From: CAVVEQ01 sp963806635
GTDB taxonomy: Bacteria > Chloroflexota > Anaerolineae > Anaerolineales > Anaerolineaceae
Reading direction: 5' to 3'
Assembly (NCBI GenBank): GCA_963806635.1
Contig: CAWDZA010000015.1
Location: 186,001 to 250,000 of the forward strand
DNA length: 64,000 nucleotides
The notes below the pieces were generated by a model. It had not been told where the DNA came from, made no database searches, and saw only the letters and a list, made by a program, of their open reading frames with translations. The position numbers were made by a program, and so were the translations under genes. Each line of letters starts with the position of its first letter. Position 1 is the stretch's first letter. This document shows, piece by piece, positions 46,047 to 55,685 of the stretch.

Positions 46047-46140
46047 CGGGAATGGATGGGAGTCGAACCCACCACGGCCCGCAAAGCGACCCGACACCGG
46101 TTTTGAAGACCGGGAAGCCCACCGGAACTTATCCACTCCC
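46047..46140 (-). tRNA. selC: tRNA-Sec (anticodon TCA)
   Basis: 94 nt on the minus strand. Acceptor stem of 8 bp (GGGAGTGG with CCATTCCC), 6-bp D stem (AAGTTC-CGGT-GGGCTT), anticodon arm CCGGT-CTTCAAA-ACCGG with TCA, a long extra arm and T-arm GTGGG-TTCGACT-CCCAT. These are the hallmark features of selenocysteine tRNA. selA, selB and selD are not in the window. Confidence 0.95.
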
Positions 46141-46240
46141 GCGACAAGCATACCAAAGAGGGGTGGGAATGGCAAGTTATTCCTGCACCCCGGTTTGAAT
46201 TTTGATTCTGACAGTGATTCAATTTCGGCTTGAATATCAC

Positions 46241-46287
46241 TTGTAAGAAACCACCCTTTTTGCTATAGTCACTTTTATAAAAGGGTG
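46241..46287 (+). promoter_or_regulatory. Promoter with inverted repeat for the peptide-import operon
   Basis: TTGTAA (46241-46246), 17-bp spacer, extended -10 TGC-TATAGT (46261-46269). The -10 is framed by CACCCTTTT (46252-46260) and AAAAGGGTG (46279-46287), an inverted repeat that could be an operator. Confidence 0.65.
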
Positions 46288-46353
46288 TGGGAGAAATCAC
46301 TTGTGCTTGAAGATTCATTCCTTGCCCAAAACCGGTTCAAAATGGAGGAGAAA

Positions 46354-48033
46354 ATGTCAAAAACCAGATGGTTCACGATAACTTTTATCATCCTCACCCT
46401 TTTGTTATCCGCTTGCGGTCAGCGAACCGTTGAAACACAGGAGGTTCCTGGGGAACCTGCTGCTACTTCTGAGCCTTCGATTGTTAAGATCGGTTACGCA
46501 GGCAGTCCGGATACCCTCAACCCTGGAACCGCGATCCTGAGTGAGGCATATGTGATGTTCGAACTGGCCTACAGCGCGCTGTTCGGGCAGAACCTGGATG
46601 GCACCTACAGCCTGGACCTGCTTGAAAGTTTTGAGGTTTCCCCCGACGGGAAGACCTATACTTTCAAGATTAAACCCGGGGTGAAGTTTTCGGATGGTAC
46701 TCCGCTCACAGCAAAGGATGTGGTGTATTCCTTCAATTTGTATAAGGAACACACCGAATTTCCTTATATGAATACCTATACCGCGAACTTTGACACGATC
46801 GAGGCGGTGGATGACACTACAGTCGTCCTCACCCTAACGGAACCCGTTCCCAGCATTGAATACCTCACCACCTTCCTGTACATCCTTCCTGAACATATCT
46901 GGTCCCAATATGCTGGCGAAAAGGTGGGCGAATTCCCAAATTCCGAGATGGTCGGTTCCGGTCCGTTCATTCTCAAGGACTATGCCCAGGGCGAATACAT
47001 CCATTTCCGGAAGAATCCTGATTTTTACGGAGGTGCTCCCAAGGTGGACGAGGTTGTATTCCAGACCTTCAATAACCAGGATGCCCTGGTGCAGGCCATT
47101 AAGACCGGCCAGGTGGATATGATCACCGAAATGCCGCTTACCGCGGTCGCTTCCTTGAAAAACGCAAAGGATGTCGAAGTATCAGTAGGCGCGCCGCTGG
47201 CTCCGGATATTACCGATATCATTTTTAACCAGGCGGATCCTGAAAACTGCCCGGAAGGCGGTGTGTGTACAGGCCACCCTGCGCTGCGCGATGCAAAAGT
47301 TCGGGAAGCTCTGGCTTTTGCAACCAACAAGCAGGAATTGATCGATATTGTCCTGCTTGGGCTCGGCGCTCCCGGGCGTACTTTGATCCCTGATTCCCTG
47401 CTGCCATGGTACAACGATTCGATCGAAGATCATCCATTTGATCCTGCCAAGGCGAACCAGATGCTGGATGAAGCCGGTTATAAGGATACGGATGGCGACG
47501 GCGTTCGGGAAATGCCGGATGGATCCAGACCGCTTACCCTCCGATTGAATTACCCGTCGGACAGCACGGTTGCTCCCCGACTTTCTGAACTCCTGGCAAA
47601 GAGCTGGGAACAGGCAGGCGTGAAGCTGGAAATATCCGCATTGGACCCTGACGCGCTCACCGCCATTTGCTGCCCTACTTTTGACTATGACGTTCTCATC
47701 TGGGGTTGGGGATCCGATCCGGATCCATCCTTCCTCCTAAGTGTTATGAACACGGAAAGCATTCCATCGGGGATGAGTGAATCGGGTTATAGCAATCCGG
47801 TATACGATGAGCTATACCAGAAGCAGCTTGTTGAAGTGGATCCAGCGGCACGCAAGAACCTGGTCTGGCAAATGCAAAAGATCGTCTTCGATGACACGGT
47901 CTACATCGTCCCATTCTACGCAAAGGCTGTTCAGGCATTCCGTACAGATAGATTCAAAGGCTGGCTTATCGGCCAGCCCAAGCAAGCTTTGGAGGATGTG
48001 ACCTCATTAGTGGTGGTGGAACCGGTAGAATAA
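46354..48033 (+). CDS. Peptide/oligopeptide ABC transporter substrate-binding lipoprotein
   Basis: SBP_bac_5 family protein (about 559 residues) in the standard domain order. Lipobox LLLSACGQ; LNPGTAILSEAYVMFELAYSAL; YTFKIKPGVKFSDGTPLTAKDVVYSF; GSGPFILKDYAQGEYIHFRKNPDF. ATG 46354 has a GGAGGAG site; upstream in-frame ATGs are within or before it. An intercistronic hairpin follows before the permeases. It binds peptides or related solutes; the exact ligand is unknown. Confidence 0.93.
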   Translation: MSKTRWFTITFIILTLLLSACGQRTVETQEVPGEPAATSEPSIVKIGYAGSPDTLNPGTAILSEAYVMFELAYSALFGQNLDGTYSLDLLESFEVSPDGKTYTFKIKPGVKFSDGTPLTAKDVVYSFNLYKEHTEFPYMNTYTANFDTIEAVDDTTVVLTLTEPVPSIEYLTTFLYILPEHIWSQYAGEKVGEFPNSEMVGSGPFILKDYAQGEYIHFRKNPDFYGGAPKVDEVVFQTFNNQDALVQAIKTGQVDMITEMPLTAVASLKNAKDVEVSVGAPLAPDITDIIFNQADPENCPEGGVCTGHPALRDAKVREALAFATNKQELIDIVLLGLGAPGRTLIPDSLLPWYNDSIEDHPFDPAKANQMLDEAGYKDTDGDGVREMPDGSRPLTLRLNYPSDSTVAPRLSELLAKSWEQAGVKLEISALDPDALTAICCPTFDYDVLIWGWGSDPDPSFLLSVMNTESIPSGMSESGYSNPVYDELYQKQLVEVDPAARKNLVWQMQKIVFDDTVYIVPFYAKAVQAFRTDRFKGWLIGQPKQALEDVTSLVVVEPVE

Positions 48034-48068
48034 TCAGCGCTACACGTTTCCCCTTAATTTAAATCTAC

Positions 48069-48106
48069 GCCTCCCGGAGATGTAATTTTCATCATCCCCG
48101 GGAGGC
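48069..48106 (+). promoter_or_regulatory. Intercistronic stem-loop after the binding-protein gene
   Basis: A 9-bp stem GCCTCCCGG (48069-48077) with CCGGGAGGC (48098-48106) and a 20-nt loop, not followed by T. Its position between binding protein and permease suggests mRNA stabilisation or partial read-through. Confidence 0.55.
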
Positions 48107-48131
48107 TAACCATACAGAGCGGAGCCTGTTA

Positions 48132-49163
48132 TTGAAGCGCTATAAGTACCTGCTGAGTAAAGTCCTTTGGGCCAGCCTCTCGATCATTTTCGTGATGGTC
48201 CTGAACTTTTTCCTGTTCAGGGTTCTGCCGGGGGATCCAGCCCGGGCAGGGGTAAAGGACCCGCGGTTGACTGCCGAGGCGCAGAATGCCATCCGGATCC
48301 GATTCGGTCTGGATAAGCCGGTCATTAATTGTTTTGAATCCATCAACCCATTAAAACTAGGCAGCTGCCTGGTCAATCCCCTAGAAACGCAATTCTTCAT
48401 TTATGTGCGGAATCTCCTGCAAGGGGATTTGGGCACAAGTTACCATACCAACCGTCCGGTCAAAGATATGATCGGGGAAGGGTTGGTGAACACCATCATC
48501 CTGATCGGAATCGGACAAATGATTGCGATCTTCCTCGGCATGGCACTGGGGTTGATCGCAGCGTGGAAAGCGAATACGATCATTGATTTCGCCACATTAG
48601 GATTTTGCCTTGTTGCCTGGTCCCTGCCAACCTTCTGGCTGGGGATCGTCCTGCTTTTTTCCGGCTCCACCTGGCTGGGGCTGCCGGTTGTAGGAAAATT
48701 CACTCCCGGAAGCGGCCTGGCGACTGGTCTCCCGATGATCCTGGATGTTGGCAAACACCTGATCCTGCCAACCCTGACCCTCAGTGTGATCATGCTGGGT
48801 GAATATATGCTGATCATGCGCAGCACATCCCTGGAGATCTTTTCGGAGGACTATATCCTGACAGCCAAGGCAAAAGGACTGAAGACTTTCAACATCATTA
48901 ATGATCATGTTCTCCGGAATGCCATGTTACCGATGGTCACGATCATCGCTTTGAACCTCGGGTTCACCGTGGCAGGGGCGATCCAGATCGAATCTGTTTT
49001 TTCCTGGCCGGGGCTGGGATTATCAATATTCGAAGCCGTTGGCAGGCGGGATTATCCCATGCTGCAGGGGTCCTTTCTGATGATCGCTTTCACGGTCATC
49101 TTTGCGAACCTGCTGGCTGAACTGATGTATTCCTACCTTGATCCGCGCGTCCAGGCGATTTGA
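48132..49163 (+). CDS. Peptide ABC transporter permease (DppB/OppB-like)
   Basis: A 343-residue permease. FLFRVLPGDPARA, the DPB-type LQGDLGTSYHTNRPVKDMI and the EAA loop EDYILTAKAKGLKTFNIINDHVLRNAMLP are typical. TTG start at 48132 with GGAG 8 bp upstream. It ends 3 bp before the next permease start. Confidence 0.93.
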   Translation: MKRYKYLLSKVLWASLSIIFVMVLNFFLFRVLPGDPARAGVKDPRLTAEAQNAIRIRFGLDKPVINCFESINPLKLGSCLVNPLETQFFIYVRNLLQGDLGTSYHTNRPVKDMIGEGLVNTIILIGIGQMIAIFLGMALGLIAAWKANTIIDFATLGFCLVAWSLPTFWLGIVLLFSGSTWLGLPVVGKFTPGSGLATGLPMILDVGKHLILPTLTLSVIMLGEYMLIMRSTSLEIFSEDYILTAKAKGLKTFNIINDHVLRNAMLPMVTIIALNLGFTVAGAIQIESVFSWPGLGLSIFEAVGRRDYPMLQGSFLMIAFTVIFANLLAELMYSYLDPRVQAI

Positions 49164-49165
49164 CC

Positions 49166-50105
49166 ATGGATTATTACGTCCCCCCGACTGGATTCAAAAG
49201 CGTTTTCCTCAAGCTGCGCGGGAACTGGATGGCCTGGGCGGGGATCGTGATGCTGTTCGTTGCGTTGATCATCGCGGTTTTCGCTCCCCGGATCGCGCCT
49301 TATGACCCATATGCTGATATTAAAAGTCAGCATCATGGATATTTACGCCCCTCCATCCGCGCAACATCTGCTTGGAACAGATGATGCCGGCCGGGATGTG
49401 CTCTCCAATTTCATTTATGGTGCCCGGGTCTCGCTGATCGTGGGATTTTTCGCCGCATTCATTTCTGTCGTCATCGGTGGCTTGATCGGAATAAGCGCAG
49501 GATTCTATGGCGGAAAAGTTGAATTGATCCTGATGCGGTTCACAGATATCATGCTGGTGATCCCGGCCTTGCCGCTGGCGGTTGTATTGGTGGCCCTCAC
49601 GTCTCCGAGCCTGGGGAATATTATTTTTGTAATCGGCATTTTAGGTTGGACGACAACTGCCCGCCTCGTAAGATCACAGACTCTCTCTGTTAAAGAACGC
49701 AAATTCGTACTGAGGGCAAGATCGATCGGTTCAGGGAATGGTCACATAATCCGCAGGCACATTTTCCCGCTTGTTTTGCCGTTGATGGTAGCAAATTCAG
49801 TTCTGGTGATATCACTGGCGATTCTAGAGGAAAGCACGCTAAGCTTTCTTGGGCTGGGGGATCCAACCATGATCAGCTGGGGGCAGATGCTCAATTTTGC
49901 CTTTACCCGCGGTGGAGTAAGCTCCGGTGCCTGGTGGGCGCTGGTGATGCCGGGATTGGGCATTGTTTGGGTCGTCCTCGGATTGACCTTCCTCGGGCAT
50001 GGCCTTGAGCAGATCTTCAATCCGCGGTTGGAGGCTCATCATCTTTCGGTGGGCAAGAACATGGTTGCAAGGGAGAAGGAAGGAGCGGGAAATGCCCCCT
50101 CCTAA
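49166..50105 (+). CDS. Peptide ABC transporter permease (DppC/OppC-like), one frameshift
   Basis: Partner of the DppB-like permease. ATG 49166. The first frame runs through FAPRIAPYDPYADIKSQHHG; near 49342 the frame shifts and continues DIYAPPSAQHLLGTDDAGRDVLS, the expected motif. The EAA loop RSQTLSVKERKFVLRARSIGSG is intact. One base lost explains the break. The 3' end overlaps the first ATPase gene by 14 bp. Confidence 0.9.
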
Positions 50106-51081
50106 AATGCAACCAGCAATTTTGGATGTGAAAAATCTCTCGGTTGAATTTCGGCCGGATAAGAATTCCCGCTTGAAAGCCGTTGAAAATGTGAGTTTCA
50201 GCCTTCATGAAGGTGAGCTGCTCGGGTTGGTGGGGGAGAGCGGTTGCGGAAAAACAACGATGATGCTCAGCCTGCTGCGCTTACTTCCCGAAGCGGGCAG
50301 GATCACATCCGGGAAGATTCTCTACCGCAACCAGGACCTCCTGGATTTAGAAGAAAATCAAATGCGCGACTTCCGCTGGAAGGAGATCGCGATCATCTTC
50401 CAGGGAGCAATGAACGCGCTCAACCCTGTGCGTACGGTGCATGATCAGATCGCCGAAGCGATCACCTGTCACGAGATTAGGGCATCAAAAGAAAATGTGG
50501 ACGCGCGGGTGAGCGATCTCCTAGAAATGGTGGGAATTCCAGCCAGCCGGGGAACACAATATCCGTTCCAATTTTCGGGCGGGATGCGGCAGCGGGTGAT
50601 GATCGCCATGGCGTTAGCCTGTTCGCCATCCATTGTCATCGCGGATGAACCAACTACAGCCCTGGATGTGATGATCCAGGCTCAGATCCTCGAGCTGCTT
50701 CAGGAATTGAGTCAGCGGCTCGGCCTGGCTGTGATCCTGGTCACCCACGACCTGGGTGTGGTGGCGGAGATCTGCGACCATGTGCTGGTAATGTACGCAG
50801 GTGTGACGGCTGAGTATGGGGATGTGGATACGATCTACAATCACCCAGTCCATCCGTATACCCAGGATTTGATCAAAGCGTTTCCGAACTTATCCAATCC
50901 GCTCGATTCTCTGATCTCCATTCCCGGTTACCCACCGCGGCTGGATTCTCTTCCGCCTGGTTGCCGGTTCGAGCCACGCTGCCCCAAGGCTTTTGATCGC
51001 TGCAAAATAGAGCAGCCTCCGGTCTATGATTTGAATAACTGGCATCAAGCCAGCTGCTTCCTCGTGGGGGACCAGAAATGA
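50092..51081 (+). CDS. Peptide ABC transporter ATPase (DppD/OppD-like)
   Basis: A 329-residue ABC ATPase. Walker A GESGCGKTT, Q-loop IIFQGAMNALNPV, signature FSGGMRQR, Walker B VIADEPTTALD, H-loop VTHDLG, and the C-terminal oligopeptide domain with four-Cys FeS/Zn-type motif (GCRFEPRCPKAFDRC...C). GGAG site before ATG 50092. Overlaps both neighbours. Confidence 0.95.
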   Translation: MPPPKMQPAILDVKNLSVEFRPDKNSRLKAVENVSFSLHEGELLGLVGESGCGKTTMMLSLLRLLPEAGRITSGKILYRNQDLLDLEENQMRDFRWKEIAIIFQGAMNALNPVRTVHDQIAEAITCHEIRASKENVDARVSDLLEMVGIPASRGTQYPFQFSGGMRQRVMIAMALACSPSIVIADEPTTALDVMIQAQILELLQELSQRLGLAVILVTHDLGVVAEICDHVLVMYAGVTAEYGDVDTIYNHPVHPYTQDLIKAFPNLSNPLDSLISIPGYPPRLDSLPPGCRFEPRCPKAFDRCKIEQPPVYDLNNWHQASCFLVGDQK

Positions 51082-52089
51082 ACGGAACTTTGATCCTGCA
51101 GGTGGATGATCTAAAGAAATATTTCCTGGCCGAGAAAACCGGTATTTGGAGCTCGGGAGACAAACAGGTATTCGCGCTGGATGGAGTCAGCCTTGAACTT
51201 AAAAAAGGGGAGATCCTCGCACTGGCTGGAGAAAGCGGCTGCGGAAAATCGACCCTGGCACTGACACTGATGAACCTTGAAAAACCGACCTCTGGCAGGA
51301 TAATTTTTGACGGTATGGATATCACAAATTTACGCGGCGATACCCAGAAGCAGGTGCGGCGAAAAGTCCAAATGGTTTTCCAGGATCCCTATGAATCCCT
51401 GAACCCAATTATGAGCATCCGGGATCTGGTGGCGGAACCGCTTGAAGTACATAAATTATTTACAGACCCGCAGGAGCGGGAGATCCGTGTCCGGCAAGCG
51501 CTTGAGGATGCCGGGTTAAGACCGGCGGATGTTTATATCAACCGCTACCCCCATGAGCTCTCCGGAGGGCAGCGGCAGCGTGTGGTTGTGGCTTGCGCAC
51601 TGGTTTTGGATCCAATCCTCCTTCTGGCGGATGAACCGGTTTCCATGCTGGATGTCAGCATCCGGGCGGAGATCTTAAACCTCCTGGCTGAATTGCGAAG
51701 GGAGAAGGGGATCTCTGTTATTTTCATTACCCATGACATGGCAACGGCTGCCAATATTTGCGACCGGATCGCGGTGATGTATCTGGGCAGGATCGTAGAA
51801 TTGGGACCCACCCGGGAGGTGCTTGCCCATCCGCAGCATCCATATACGAAAGCGCTTATATCGGTGATTCCGATTCCCAATCCACGCCACCGTCACAAGC
51901 GGATCATCCTGCAGGGAGCACCCCCAAACGCGATGGAGATCCCCACCGGTTGCCGTTTTCACCCCCGCTGCCCGCATGGTCTTTGAAAGGTGTGAAAAAG
52001 ACGATCCTGGGTTGATGAGTGGTGAGGGGCGAACATTTATCCGCATGCTGGCTGATGCGATAAAAATCAGTCGGACCACAAATCTCTAA
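51078..52089 (+). CDS. Peptide ABC transporter ATPase (DppF/OppF-like), frameshift near the end
   Basis: Second ATPase of the importer. Walker A GESGCGKST, signature LSGGQRQR, Walker B LLADEPVSMLD, H-loop ITHDMA. The frame stops at 51986 after GCRFHPRCPHGL, and the alternate frame carries on MVFERCEKDDPGLMSGEGR to 52089, restoring the last Cys motif. One base inserted or lost near 51975. Starts in the ATGA overlap with the first ATPase. Confidence 0.92.
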
Positions 52090-52103
52090 CAGGCAGGTAA
52101 GAA

Positions 52104-54001
52104 ATGCAAAACAAGATCAGCCTTTCAGCGAGAAATTTGAATACAACGGCTGGCCTTCCATGCCCCGCCCGGATTCCAAATCCCCTGCCGGGTGGTCGCA
52201 TGCGCTGCTCTGCAACCAGGAAAGGGTATTTAACCCGAGTGTCTCCCCAGACGGGAAATGGGTGGCATTCATCTGGCACAGGGATGCCACCTGCGAGATC
52301 TTTGTGATGCCTGCGGAAGGGGGATTTCCGCGCCAGGTTTCCTTCGGACGGAAGGCGTTTCAATACTGGTGGGAGGAGATCCCGCAATGGTCACCGGATA
52401 GCGGTTCGCTGGCTTTCTGTATCGATCACCATGTCTACACTACGGATCTGGAAGGAGGGCTGCCCCGCAAGGCGAGCGGATTCGCCGAGAGCGCGTCCGC
52501 GCCCCGCTGGATGCAGGATTCCGAGCATCTGGTGATAACCGTCGAGCGGGATGGACTCGACCAGCTCCTGCTCACCGACCGCGAAGGATCCTGGCCGAGA
52601 TTACTGGCAGCAGGCAAGGGGGATAATGGTGATGCCCGTCCATCCCCGGACGGCAAATTTGTCATCTACACTCACCGCCCATTGGCGGATTTGAACCGCG
52701 AGGATATTTGCATAGCCGACCTCCAGAATGGCGGTGGCGGGATCATCAGCGGAACGCCAGGGCGTCGCTGCTGGAACCCGCGGATTTCTCCGGATGGCAA
52801 GCGGATCATTTATCTCTCGAACCGCACTAAGTTTAATGAGATGTGGCTGTTTCAGCTCGATACAGCCTCGGATGAACAGCTCACTCACGCAGGTGCAGAT
52901 CTCGCCGACCCTGCCTGGTCGCCCGATGGGCGCTGGATTGCCGCCACCATTAATAATGACGGTATGAATGATCTGGTGCTGGTGGACCCAGCCAGCGGCG
53001 CGGTCAAAGAACTTCGCAAGACCCGCGGATCGCACTCGCTGCCCGGATGGGGTACGCACTGCCGATCATTGATCTTCTCTTTTAATAGCCCCACCAATCC
53101 ACCTGAGCTATACCGGGCTGAGATCGACCCGGGATCGCCAGGGTATATTAAGGAAGACCGCATCCATCCGCTCACCGCGGTTTCCTCGCCCGCTTTCAAA
53201 GCGCTCACCCTTGTTTCCCCCGAGGTGGTGACCTATAAGAGTACTGATGGATTGGATATCCCCGCGCTGCTGTACAAACCTGGGAAACAAAACCGCGCTG
53301 CGGTGGTGAATCCTCACGGCGGTCCACGCGGGCAATCTGGCTTTGAGTGGGATATCTTCACCCAGTACCTGCTGGCGAAAGGCTATACCTATCTTGAGCC
53401 AAATTACCGCGGCAGCACGGGGTACGGCTACGAATTTGAGATGTTGAACCAGGAGAATTGGGGCGGTGGGGACGTGCAGGATATCCTCACCGCTGCAGAT
53501 TACCTGGCGGGGTTGGGCTGGGTGGACCGTAAAAGGATCGGGGTAATGGGTGGCAGCTATGGGGGCTACCTCGCGTTTTCGGTACTGGCAAATGATCCGG
53601 GTCGGAACTTCGCCTGCGGTGTTTCCGATTATGGGGACGCGGATCTCCTTAATTCCTGGGCGTTGACGGAAAAGAGCACGCGGCTCTATACCGAAATGCA
53701 GCTGGGACATCCGGCGCGCAAGCGGACTGGATATGAAAAGGGCAGCACAATCCGCTTATCCAAGGATGTGCAGAGCCCGCTGCTAATAACGCACGGGCTG
53801 GAAGATGTTGTAGTTCCCCCGGAAGCCTCGGAAGAGATGGCCTATGCCCTGCGGAAAGCGGGGAAAACCTTCGAATATAAGACCTACTCCGGCGAAAGCC
53901 ATGGATATCTGCTGAGCACGACGCTGGCGGATTATTTCCCGCGAGTGGAGCAGTTCCTGGATTGGTACCTGTTGCCGGATTTTGGAGAGGACCGGGATTG
54001 A
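52104..54001 (+). CDS. S9 family prolyl-oligopeptidase-like serine peptidase (one frameshift near start)
   Basis: About 630 residues. N-terminal WD40/TolB-like propeller with repeated SPDGKWVAFIW-type strands, then the alpha/beta-hydrolase domain. Catalytic Ser in GGSYGGYLAF, Asp near GLEDVVVPPEAS and His in GESHGYL. ATG 52104 has an AGG site; a shift near 52127 joins MQNKISL to SEKFEYNGWPSMPRPDS. No signal peptide, so it is probably cytoplasmic and degrades the imported peptides. Confidence 0.9.
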
Positions 54002-54002
54002 T

Positions 54003-55121
54003 ATGACCGATCATTTCCTGTTCGAAAACCTCACATGGCCGGAAGTCGCAGCGCTGGATAGAGAAATTCCCATCGTGTTGCCTCTGGGAGCTGGGTATGA
54101 CAAGATGGAGGTTGCAGGAAGTCTTGGCGCGCCTGCAAGAGTTGCCTGGTTGCCTGCCATTCCGTATGGCTGGCAGGGCAGTGGATTGGAAGTTCCTCCC
54201 GAAATTCTTTCCGCCTGTGTTTCGAACTTGGTGAAGTGTCTGGTGGAGGATGGTTTCAGGCAGGTCTATGTCGTTCTACCGGATGGGTACACATTGCCAT
54301 TCGAAGGGTCAAAAATTCGGCTTCAAGCGATCGAACCCCAGGCTGCGGTGACCCTGGAATCCATTGATCGCGACCGGGTGATCCTGGTTCCCATCGGGCA
54401 CACTGAGCAGCACGCGCTTCATTTGCCGCTGAATGTGGACACGCTTTGCATCCATGCCGTGATCGAGGGCACTGCCGATGCGGCGCCTGATAAGACGGTC
54501 TGTCTGCCGGTTTTTCCTTATGGTGTAAGCACCCACCGCAATTCTTTTGCGGGCACCTTCAATATGGGAGGCAGAGCCTTTGAGGATTTCTTCCTGGCGG
54601 TGGTGGATGCACTCAACGCGAAGGGTTTCCAGCAGATCTACCTAAACAGCGGGCACGGCGGGAATGTTTCCTTCCTGGTAAACGTGGTGAAGTACTCGGG
54701 CGAACGTCACCCTGGGGGCTTCTGTGCCACCACCTGGCTGTATCTCAACGGTCCCGAGGGAGCTGCATCGTTGGAGAACCTGCGGGAATCCAAAATAGGC
54801 GGAATGGGGCATGCCTGCGAGCTGGAGACCTCGCTCATGCTGCACCTGCGCCCGGACCTGGTGCACATGGAACGGGTGGTGGATGAGGTCGATTTCATCA
54901 GCTCTCTTTCCTATTATATGGATTGGAATGAGACAGGCACGCTGGTTGCCAATCCACCCTGGAAGGACGATACCCTCACCGGTGCGTACGGGGCTGGCTC
55001 AGTAGCGACCGCTGAAAAGGGCGCCGCCTGGCTGCAGGCCGCCATCCTGGAGAAAGTTGGCCATGTGGATGAGATCATCTATCAGCACAGCACCCGGATG
55101 GGCAAACGAATGCAGACGTGA
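54003..55121 (+). CDS. Creatininase-family amidohydrolase with an extra degenerate N-terminal module
   Basis: A 372-residue protein. The second part (from about residue 120) is a full creatininase domain: metal motif GHTEQHALHLPLNVD, NSGHGGN, and HACELETSLM. The first part (ENLTWPEVAALDREIPIVLPLGAGYD) looks like the start of another creatininase domain that has lost the metal residues. Start at ATG 54003, overlapping the peptidase gene end region. May hydrolyse a cyclic amide from imported compounds. Last gene of the import operon. Confidence 0.85.
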   Translation: MTDHFLFENLTWPEVAALDREIPIVLPLGAGYDKMEVAGSLGAPARVAWLPAIPYGWQGSGLEVPPEILSACVSNLVKCLVEDGFRQVYVVLPDGYTLPFEGSKIRLQAIEPQAAVTLESIDRDRVILVPIGHTEQHALHLPLNVDTLCIHAVIEGTADAAPDKTVCLPVFPYGVSTHRNSFAGTFNMGGRAFEDFFLAVVDALNAKGFQQIYLNSGHGGNVSFLVNVVKYSGERHPGGFCATTWLYLNGPEGAASLENLRESKIGGMGHACELETSLMLHLRPDLVHMERVVDEVDFISSLSYYMDWNETGTLVANPPWKDDTLTGAYGAGSVATAEKGAAWLQAAILEKVGHVDEIIYQHSTRMGKRMQT

Positions 55122-55136
55122 TTGGGTTGTAAAAAA

Positions 55137-55685
55137 CTAGGGGATATTCAATAGGGGAAGCAGCACCTGGAAAGCCGGCTGCAGCCCGAGGATGATCAAC
55201 CCGGCTATGATCCCAAAAAGGATTCCAGCCAGAACATCTGAAACATAATGCAGTCCTGTCATTACCCGCGCCAGGCAGACCAGCGGCGCCCAGATGAGCA
55301 TCGTCACGGTGAACCAAAGCGGACCAAGCCCGAATGCCAGCGTGGCCAGCATGGCCGCCCTGGCGGCATGCCCGGAGGGGAAGGAGTGTGGGTCCGTCTT
55401 TCTGTAGATGGCGCCGAATTCACCCTCGGGGCGGCGGCGGCGGATGAGCATTTTGATGCCAAAGACAAAGAGCGCCAGGCAAACGATACCCACTGCCATG
55501 AGCATTTCGCGGTAACGCCATTGAAGGCCGGAGAAAAGCCAGGCAACAGCCAGACCGATCATCCAAAACCAGGAATCACCCGAGTGTGCGAAGAAAACCG
55601 CCACACGCCAGAGGGGTTTCCCATCCTGCTTAAGCCGTAGTGCATCGGTCCAGCGGTTGTCCAGAGCCGAAAACCTGGCGATCAA
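55137..55685 (-). CDS. PAP2-family membrane phosphatase
   Basis: A 182-residue integral membrane phosphatase. The three PAP2 motifs are present: KMLIRRRRP, PSGH (SFPSGHAARA) and ARVMTGLHYVSDVLAG with the catalytic His. About five helices. Probably dephosphorylates a lipid phosphate or polyprenyl-diphosphate. Its start overlaps the nucleotidyltransferase stop by 4 bp, so it belongs to that operon. Confidence 0.93.
   Translation of the reverse strand: MIARFSALDNRWTDALRLKQDGKPLWRVAVFFAHSGDSWFWMIGLAVAWLFSGLQWRYREMLMAVGIVCLALFVFGIKMLIRRRRPEGEFGAIYRKTDPHSFPSGHAARAAMLATLAFGLGPLWFTVTMLIWAPLVCLARVMTGLHYVSDVLAGILFGIIAGLIILGLQPAFQVLLPLLNIP

Noticed and set aside
46241..46287. Intrinsic terminator of the tRNA-Sec or S2P gene
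   Set aside because: Those genes run on the other strand and end elsewhere; the inverted repeat frames a -10 box of the peptide operon.
55122..55136. Terminator between the creatininase and PAP2 genes
   Set aside because: Only 15 bp between the convergent stops and no hairpin with T run.
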